Position numbers and translations under genes: made by a program. A model generated the notes under the pieces. The model made no database searches and was not told the origin of the DNA. It worked only from the letters and a program-made list of their open reading frames with translations. Below are positions 12,301 to 21,300 of a stretch of DNA of 64,000 nucleotides, piece by piece (position 1 is the first letter of the stretch; each line of letters starts with the position of its first letter). Origin of the DNA: Stenopsyche tienmushanensis (Eukaryota; Arthropoda; Insecta; Trichoptera; Stenopsychidae); NCBI GenBank assembly GCA_008973525.1, contig WACJ01000398.1, positions 62,001-126,000 of the forward strand. The letters run 5' to 3'.

Positions 12301-15300
12301 TGTCAGTAGGAACATTGTAATGCCATTCATCAATGATTCAAATTAAAAACCGTGATTTCGAATCCGCCATCTTGTTTGGTGCATGGCCTAATTGCGACAC
12401 TCAGTCAATAGATGGCAGCCGTAATAAGAGGCACACTTTTCGTCACGACTCGTGGAGTATTTGTAAATAAGACGTGATTTATTTGCTTTTCAAAGAAGAC
12501 CAGTGTGCATTTTTCTCACATACGCGTCTCCGTCTGATCTGTGTCTCGATCAAACATAATTGCCATTATTATTTCACCACATTTCACATGACCCTCAAAT
12601 TACACGGCTGCTTTTCCCATGACTTGTTATATTTTTAAAAAGATCAAGATACGGCCGTATTGAAATGTGGTTGTAAACAGAGTGATAAAAGGAAAGCGAA
12701 GATTCCATGACGTCTTCGGATCTCCATTTTCATTTTCTAAGCTATACGGAAAAACTATATACAGGTTGTTTTGTGCATACACAGTTTTAAAAAGTCCTCT
12801 AGATTTTACACAATTTCCAATGATATGCTACACGTCTGGTTCATTCGTCATATCAGCGTTCCGAAAAGCGGACCGATTGAGCATACAAACATTATGACCA
12901 TTCCGTCCGCTTATAGGGCTTTTTGCGACATTTTCTATGATCTGTACGATCACGAAAGCAACGTAGCATCTAGACACTTTCTACCATACTTTTTTTTTAA
13001 CAACAGTAACCGCCATCTATATGTTAAGTCGGGTACTTTTGGGACTATTTTTGTATATTATTTTAAAACAAAGAATTTAATATATTGCTTTAATATATAC
13101 TATAATACTTTAAAAACATTAATTGAATTTCCGGGGGGGGGCGTATACCTGTCCATGGTTGAAATTGTACTACCTTTGACTAAAACAAAATTGGACAATC
13201 ATTAACTTTATCACCCAAATAAATAACAAAGGATAAGCAAAAATTGCTTTGGACTTCGATCAAATTGCGATGATTTTTCATAGAGATTTTACCTTGATTC
13301 TGAGATAGTTAAACTGATTTTTTTCTCGTATGCCAAAAAAAAGAGCCGTTTATAAATATTAATAACTGCATTTTGCAACACTTTTAAATCAAAATTAGTG
13401 TGTTTACACGTTACAATAAAGGGCTAAATGACCAATTTATTAATTTCGCAAACGCTCCAAAATTATGTGGGTACATCATGGCAAAATTTTGCTTGACCTC
13501 ATCAAAAAATATAAATCGTTGAATTTAGCTGTAAAGTGGCTTTTATGGATGTCATAAAATATGCATTCTGCTCGATCATCTGCATTTTAAGTACGGCAAT
13601 CATCTTTAGTTTTATTTTAACTCATTTTGATATTTTACTTTACAACCCAAGCCCAAATTATTATATAAAATATATTAAACTGCACTAGAGATTAGCAATT
13701 ATTGCAAGTATACGTGCGTTTTTTCTTCCATCTATTTGCTTTTGGATAAAATTTAATTAATAATTGTTGGGGCTAAGGATAGGATCTGTTGATCGCATTA
13801 TTGTCCATACAAATCTACTTTTATATCAGGACCGCGCAGCGTAAATCAAGCGTGTATATCAATAAATGAACCTTAACACTATTGATATTGTTTGGTCTCA
13901 TAATAGCGTTGCAAGTGGAATCGCTTTCGACATCTGGTTGAGTTTTAAGTATATAATCGATTTATGTGGCTTTCTGCTACTTATTATCATTCTAAGAAGA
14001 TCACTAACGATCTAAGAAGACCCAATACGTGATGATTTTCAACCGGATACAAACAGATTCTATTATACTTTTAATGATGATGATTCTTTATTTTGCACTC
14101 ACTTAAATATTGTCACTTGCAATGTTTGAGAATATTTGAACGTGTAGGGGTGCCTTTACAGCACAATCGTGCCATCGATATACGGGTGTATGATGAGATG
14201 CAAGACACCCGTATTTGTCTCCGATAGAAAATAAGATCAAATCTGTTTAAAGCCTCAATATATTTCATTTCCTGGGTAATTATTAATATTATAATTTTTA
14301 TTAATATATTAATTTTAATGACTTAAATTTTGCAAAACTTTTTTAGGGTCAATTTAATTTGAATAATTCTAATGTCATTTTTCCGACATCCATTTCTTCT
14401 TGCGCGTGTACCGTTTTCCGTCCGCGCAGAAGATTTAGAGTCATTGGTTAACCTTGGCAGCGAGAAGATGTCCTTCCCGCAGTCTGAAAGCTGTAAGCTT
14501 TCTCTCTATAAATAAAAGGAATTAATCTAGATGACAGTATTTCTATCAGCACCTTACCATCTCCATTCAACCGCTCGGTGTCACCGCAGTCCGAATTCGG
14601 AACGAACCCGCATGGGATGCAAAAAAACATATTTCTTTATCTTCTACCAATGTTCTAATAGAATTATCTAATAGGTTTTCAAAAATAAATGCGAAAAGGC
14701 GTTCATAAAATGTTAAAAGAGCCTTTTGTGAGATGGAAGGGCTTCGGTTACTTGAAATTTATGACATCCTGACGAAGTACTACACTTCAGCATCGTTCAT
14801 TAGCATGATGACATGCCATCACCGGCCACACCTCTCTCTTAAGAGACAGACATATTGCACAAATTAGCATATTGAGAAGCACTGCAGCGAGATGAGCGTT
14901 CAATATTTCGCGGAAAACCGATCAAATTCTGCAGGTGCGTCAAATTCTGGTTTTTGCTGTTTAAATTGACTTCTTGTGGGGGCATTACAAGCATCGCCAA
15001 TTATACTGAAAGTTGCCCTTTTTATTGGACACCTTTTGAAAGCTCGTATTTGGTGGCGTCTCGATTTCAAAGACTTTATCTCGTTGGATGATTTTAATGG
15101 CGGATATGGCATAAAGCTTCTTCGTGTTCGTCCGCTTTCGCGGTTTAATTTATGGCGGATGTTCCCGATGAACGAATTAAGAGGCTGTGCCAATTTCTCA
15201 ATGTTCGCTAAGCCCCAATTTAAAACTATTGAAAGTGTAAAGCCTTTTCACAGTCAAAATTTCTAGTATTTACAATAATAATTAGAAGTACAAAGCCATA

Positions 15301-18300
15301 TATTAATTAATGTATTTACAATAATAATTAGAATATAATTTTGAAATATTGATTGCACTCAAACCTCTTTTTGTGTGACTTTTTTTGTGCGATTTCGAAG
15401 TTATGCGGTTATTTTAAACCATTTTTTTTTTATTTCATAAAGAGTTCGTATCGAGATATTTTGGATAAAATAGTAAATAAATCATCGACGCTTTCTGAAA
15501 TTTGGATTTTTTTTGCATTTTTCCAATATTTATGCTTTTAAAAACATAATCTCTTAAAACTACTTACGGAGTTATAGCTATTTTAGTGAACCATGATGAT
15601 TTTTTTAGTAGAAAACTAAGTACGAATATTTTCTATATAATCCTCTATTATTCCTACCAGATTTATGTCAAAATTTATTTTTTAACTATTTAAAAAAAAT
15701 TAAAACAAAATAAAGCCAAAAAATTATTTGACTGATTTTTTTTAACAGTCGCCATTTTTTTTTTTTAATTAGGGACTATAGTGACATCTTTTACTAATTA
15801 TGAATTATACTGTTGGAAAGAGAAAATCTACATAGAACAATGGTGACACTGGGTAAACTATTTCTTCCGAAGAAGAGAGCGATTTTGAGTCATATCGAAA
15901 ATCGCAACGAAAATTATCATACAGCGATGATAGTTTGTAATTAAAATAATTAGTATCAAAAAGGAAAAAAAATGTTTTAATACAAAATAATATAAAAACG
16001 CTACGAACTTATTCCCCAACAAGATTTATGCGACAAAATTGGACCGCCCGAATACGTGCCATCAAGCAAAGCCGCTGCGTATATTTGAACGATATTATAT
16101 TCCATATTTAATGCCATAAAATATTCTTTTAAATAATTTAGTGGATATCTCACACACAACATGTTTGATATAAATTTAAAAATTGAGCATCCTTATTGAA
16201 TTTAGTAGTGTGCTAAAAAGGACCCACTATTCATATTGCTTCTCGGAATATCGAACGATAATCTAACACCAATTATCATCTAACACATGCTCTGAAACCC
16301 GTTGAAGCATTATCAAATTGGATTTAAGAAAAAGTTGCTATAATTATACTTCGAAATTCAATTTACAAGCAAGAAACGTTTGAAAAACGCGGCCATAAGA
16401 ACCTTGTTTCGATTTTGTGACATTGCCAAAATAAAAAAAGAAACAATTTGCAACTCGATGACTTTCACCATTAGTTTTCTAACGTCACAGCGAATGAAAT
16501 ATGGAAAAAATGTTGTCGATCAATGAACTCAAGTTCGATGTTCTGTATGGCATTGACATAACACCCGATCGAGAAATTGGTATGGAGTTAAGAACAATAG
16601 TGCAATCATAGCAAAATAGTTCCCGGAACAAAGTAATATATGACGCAATTTTGGAACATTCTGAAAAAATCGATTATTTCATACAGTGCCTGCAATTAAA
16701 TTACATGCCTCATGCTTATAATAGGTTTATTTACGTCTTGATGAAATCCCTTTAAACGATTCATTACGAAATTGGCATTAAATTAAAATCTACAAAGCTG
16801 CTTTTTTGTTTACAAGCAGTTTACGTTAATTACTGTTAAATAAATGTCGTCTACTTTCGATACAAAATGGCTAGGGCTTCGTTAGATGTGGCTGAAGTAT
16901 TGCAATATTAAATACATATAATATAAGATGTATCGATAAGTCCTTGCCGATTTTAATACACTTCTGTTTGAGTTCATTTTGACTCCAGACACGGTGATGA
17001 CAGAATCTCCGTAAGTTTTTTTTAAAGAAGTATTATTCAAAAATCGAGAGTATGAAGCACTCGTGGCAGGTTTCTAACATACCCCCCCTCCCCGGAGTTA
17101 AAGTAAAATAATACTATTAAAAATGCAAAGTATTAAATATTATTATAAAGTATATTTCAAAAAAATACCTGTCCTAAAGCATAAATAACGGTTTTGGTTT
17201 GTTTTGTTTTACCTCCCCAAAAATGGTGAAGAAAATCCACAAAATGATATTGAATGACCGTCGATTATAAGTGCGCGAGCTAACAGGTATGATAGGCCTT
17301 TCAAAAAATGTTGTACATCACATATTGACTAAAATTTTGGACATGAGAAAGCTGTGCGCAAGATGGGTGCCGCGTTTGCTCACAATGAAACAAAACAGTG
17401 CCGTGATAATGTTTCAACTGCGTGTTTGGTGATATTTCATCAATTCAAGATGAAACATATGTCCATCAGATCACATCTGAGGTAAAATAACATGTAAATC
17501 CGCTCAAAAAAGGGGATACCAAGATGCAAAACCAGCTTAAATTAATAATATAGTTTTTATGGGTGGTGGGAAGTCTAAACTCGTTCGCAACCCATTTGCC
17601 GTGAGTCACCTATGTAAGTTAGTTTTTGAGGGGGATTTCATGATTCTGCAGATCATAGCCATAGAAAGCCTCTGGTATGCATTTATCCCTGAAAACACTT
17701 CTTAAAGGGAATGGAATGGCCACAACGTACAACTGGTCCGCTTTTCGGACCGCTAACATGACGAAAGAATACCTCGCGATCGGACGCCATACTCGAACAT
17801 GTCTACAGTACGATTACGAACTCTCATTACAAAACGAAGTAAGTTGGGTTGTTTAAATGCTTTGCCACCTCCTTGTTACGACTCTGTGACCAAGGATTAA
17901 ATATTTAAATTTTGATGACGACATATTTGAGAGTCATAGTGAAAATAAATTCTTGATTATGTATTGAAGAACAGTTGCATAGGATACATTCACCGTGGTC
18001 GAAAGCTTAAAAGCATTTAAAACGTATGGGGAAGATGAATCGAATGGGGCTTTGGATGCCGCACGAACTGTCCAAAGATAACAAAATGGAGCGACGAAAC
18101 ACATTCAAAATGTTGTGGTCAAGATAAAGAGTTCGTCCTTTTTTTTAACCGAATTGTGACTGGGAATGAAAAAAGGGTTGTTTATGACAACATAAGTCGT
18201 ATACGTCAATGGCGTTCACTGAGACAAACAGAAAATGCGGCAAAGAAGACGATGGAAAAAATCAGGGACCTTCTCTAAAGAAGAAATTCCGACTCAAAAC

Positions 18301-21300
18301 CAGAAAAACATTTCAAAAGAGGAATTTAAAAACTCGATAACTTGTAGTAAATAGTAGGTAGTAGTGAAGGAAATTAGGTTTTGTAAGATTTTATAAATAA
18401 AAGTAAATGTAATTAACTATTTCATTGTTAAACAATCGGCAAAGACTTTTCGATACATCTAATAGAAGATGTTAGGCCAAACAAGGAAGATCTTTCACCA
18501 AAGCCTACATCTCCCTAATCTGAAAGTTTTTGTAGCTATTGATGGATTTAGTCTAAGAAATACTGCGATAAAAAAATATTATTAAATCCAAATAAATCAC
18601 ATGAGAAACTTGTGCTATAAAAATATTTTTCTGCAAATTATTTCTTGCGAAAAAAATATCAACCACTACATTATTCAAACTGGTCTTCCAGGACATAAAT
18701 TTACTTAAATTTCTTGCATACTTGTAAAAGATATCACCGCAAAGATAAGACCCGTTTTACATATCGCTATCTGTCAAAAAATAACTCGTGTAAGACATGT
18801 TCGTGACCCTTGAAACTTTAAATTTATACATCTTTTTCTTTTCACCTTAAAAAATATTTTGACAATTTCCACTCAGATTGTTCTTCAGATAATTCTCCAA
18901 CCATTTATTCGGTCGTCTACATGCTAATTTGAAATCGAGCTCTAATATAAGTTAATAAGCGTCGTAAAAAATATCAATTCTTAAAATCTTTATATCATTG
19001 TTGTTATAATCGTGAGAAATTAGATTTGCTACCTGCTCTTCAATTCCATGTACTAACGATGATGCGCGCGCCGTAAAAGGCAATATATTGTGATTGTAAG
19101 ACAATGGGGTTTTTTTCACAGACATTGGAGCCTGAGTTTAAATTAATCATTATTTATGATTTATCATGGAATTGACATATAAATTCATTGGAGAAGAAGA
19201 AAAGTTTTACATCCCCAAGCTCTTTGTTCTTAATCAAATGTTATTTGTATTGGAAAAATATTGGTTTTTCTGACCTACCTTACAATGTTACAATTAACCC
19301 TTCTATAGCGCGAGATATGGACACACAAAAACGCTATAGAAAGTTAGACACCCATTAAAAATTTGTACATATTTACAAGTGACTAACACGCATTGGCCTT
19401 GTGTATTTACCAGTTGCTTACGTAAAAGTCGCCACAAACGAAGTGAACGCTATAGGAGGGTTGTCTTTAATTGTTCCAAAGGTATGAATATAATTTATAT
19501 CATGGTGATTTGACTAGAATATTTTAAATCCAATAGACTTGATTTTCGTACGTAAATTGTAGAACTGATGCCTTTATAATTCTTTATAATACATTTGGTA
19601 ATTTACCTAATAAATATATCGTTCAAATAAATGCTTTCTTGATTGAATCATTTATTAAATTATCATGCAACAATTATGATTAACGCTTTCGCGGACACCT
19701 CAAAATTATTAAGATATATGGGACGCAATTCATGAAAATAAAATAAAAAGTTGAATTATTTATATAAATCATGAATAATATTTTGAAAGTACAATAGATT
19801 CTCATTTATCCGGGTTTATGTCGGGGAGGATGAGCACGGATAATTGGGATACACGGATAATCCAAATAACATAAATTTCTACTTGGTTTCAAATATAACA
19901 TCATATTTACGATACAAATTTAAGTTTCATAATTTTAATACTTATTAATTATTAAGAAAAACGTTCATAATTAAGTAGATAAGTGACCGTTAGTAGTTAG
20001 CACTAAGTATTACCAAAATATGAATAAATATATACAAGTATATTTAAAAAAAAACTGTAATTTTAAAGAGGTGGGAGCCGGGAGAGTCGTCGGTTAGCCT
20101 TGGCTGCGGGAAGTCGTCCTTCCTACAGCCAGATATATATCTCTCTCGTGTGCGAATAAATTGTTATTTAGAGAAGAGAGCGCCTCAACGTTATACTAGC
20201 AATAATCTTTCTCCATGATCGAACAAGTGTTTCTGGCTTTACATTTGATTATGATTGTCTTATTTTATGCATAGTATCCAATGTCGTATTTTTTTCCAGA
20301 AATTGTTCAAGTTTTCATCTTCCTCGGCAAGGGTTTTCAGAAAACTGTGACGATAATAACGTTTCATTGATGATTTAATAATAATACTACTTTCTGTGAC
20401 AATCCCCTTTTTCTTTTTTTTTAATCTTGCACCTCTGGAACTCGTTTCTTTTCGAACCAATCTTTAAAAATCTCCTTGTTCTTCTATGCCCTTCTGACTA
20501 TAATAATCGACAAGAAGATTTTTTATTGGAGCTCCCTTTAAAAAAATTGAGTTTTCTTCCTTTTGAACTCATAAATAGTTTCATTTTATGAGTTCCTGAT
20601 GCATTTCCAGTCTCTTATCACACTGGGTTTTAAACTCGTTTTAACAAGCCTTTCTTAACTTTTCTTTCGCCATGATGTATTTACTACAACTCGACTCTAA
20701 TAATGGGAATATCAATATGAAATATAATAGATAGGGGGCTCATTTCGCTTCCCATACAAAAAAATGACTGCCATTGCAGACGTGTCTACGAATGCGTTAA
20801 CTATGATAAAATATGGATGGCCCATAAAGAATGTACAAGTTATCATACTTAATTTTTTTTTGAAACAATGATTCTTCCAATAAAAGAAGCCCAAAATTGA
20901 AGAGAAAACTTAACAAATACACTTAAAACTTTTTTTGTGCGATTGATGCGTTCTGGAGAAAATCGCACAAAAAAAAGATGTGACTTGCATAGAAAAAGTG
21001 AATATGCGTTCTATGGATTTTAAAAACCGCATAACTTTGAAACAGCTATAAAAAATATATTCAAAATCGCATAAAAAAAGTTTAAAGAAAAAACAGGAAA
21101 ACAATAAGGATATTAACAAATAACTTTTTTGGTACCATTTAAAGGACGTCTTGCATCATTGGTAAAATTTTAAGGATGTCTGACATCTGGAATCTCAAAT
21201 TCCAGACATCCACTAAAAAAATACTAATTATTTTAATTATAAACTATTATCGTTATATGATCTTTTCTGTGTAGATTTTCTCTTTCCAACAATATTTCAT

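Larger units (their letters stand above)
16924..18462 (+). mobile_element. Mariner element (family M2), degenerate, with nested repeats
   Basis: The left end TAAGATGTATCGATAAGTCC and right end (inverted TTAGATGTATCGAAAAGTCT) are flanked by TA on both sides (16922-16923, 18463-18464). From about 17940 the plus strand holds a decayed transposase: the LDAARTV region, then IVTGNEKRVVYDNISR. The usual first catalytic Asp in (I/V)TGDEKW is Asn here, with W changed to R, so it is inactive. Another mariner piece (17200-17520) and an R5 copy (17690-17870) lie inside. Confidence 0.7.

Noticed and set aside
12667..13205. Two overlapping plus-strand genes
   Set aside because: They coincide with an R5 repeat copy and AT-rich sequence, with no conserved domain.
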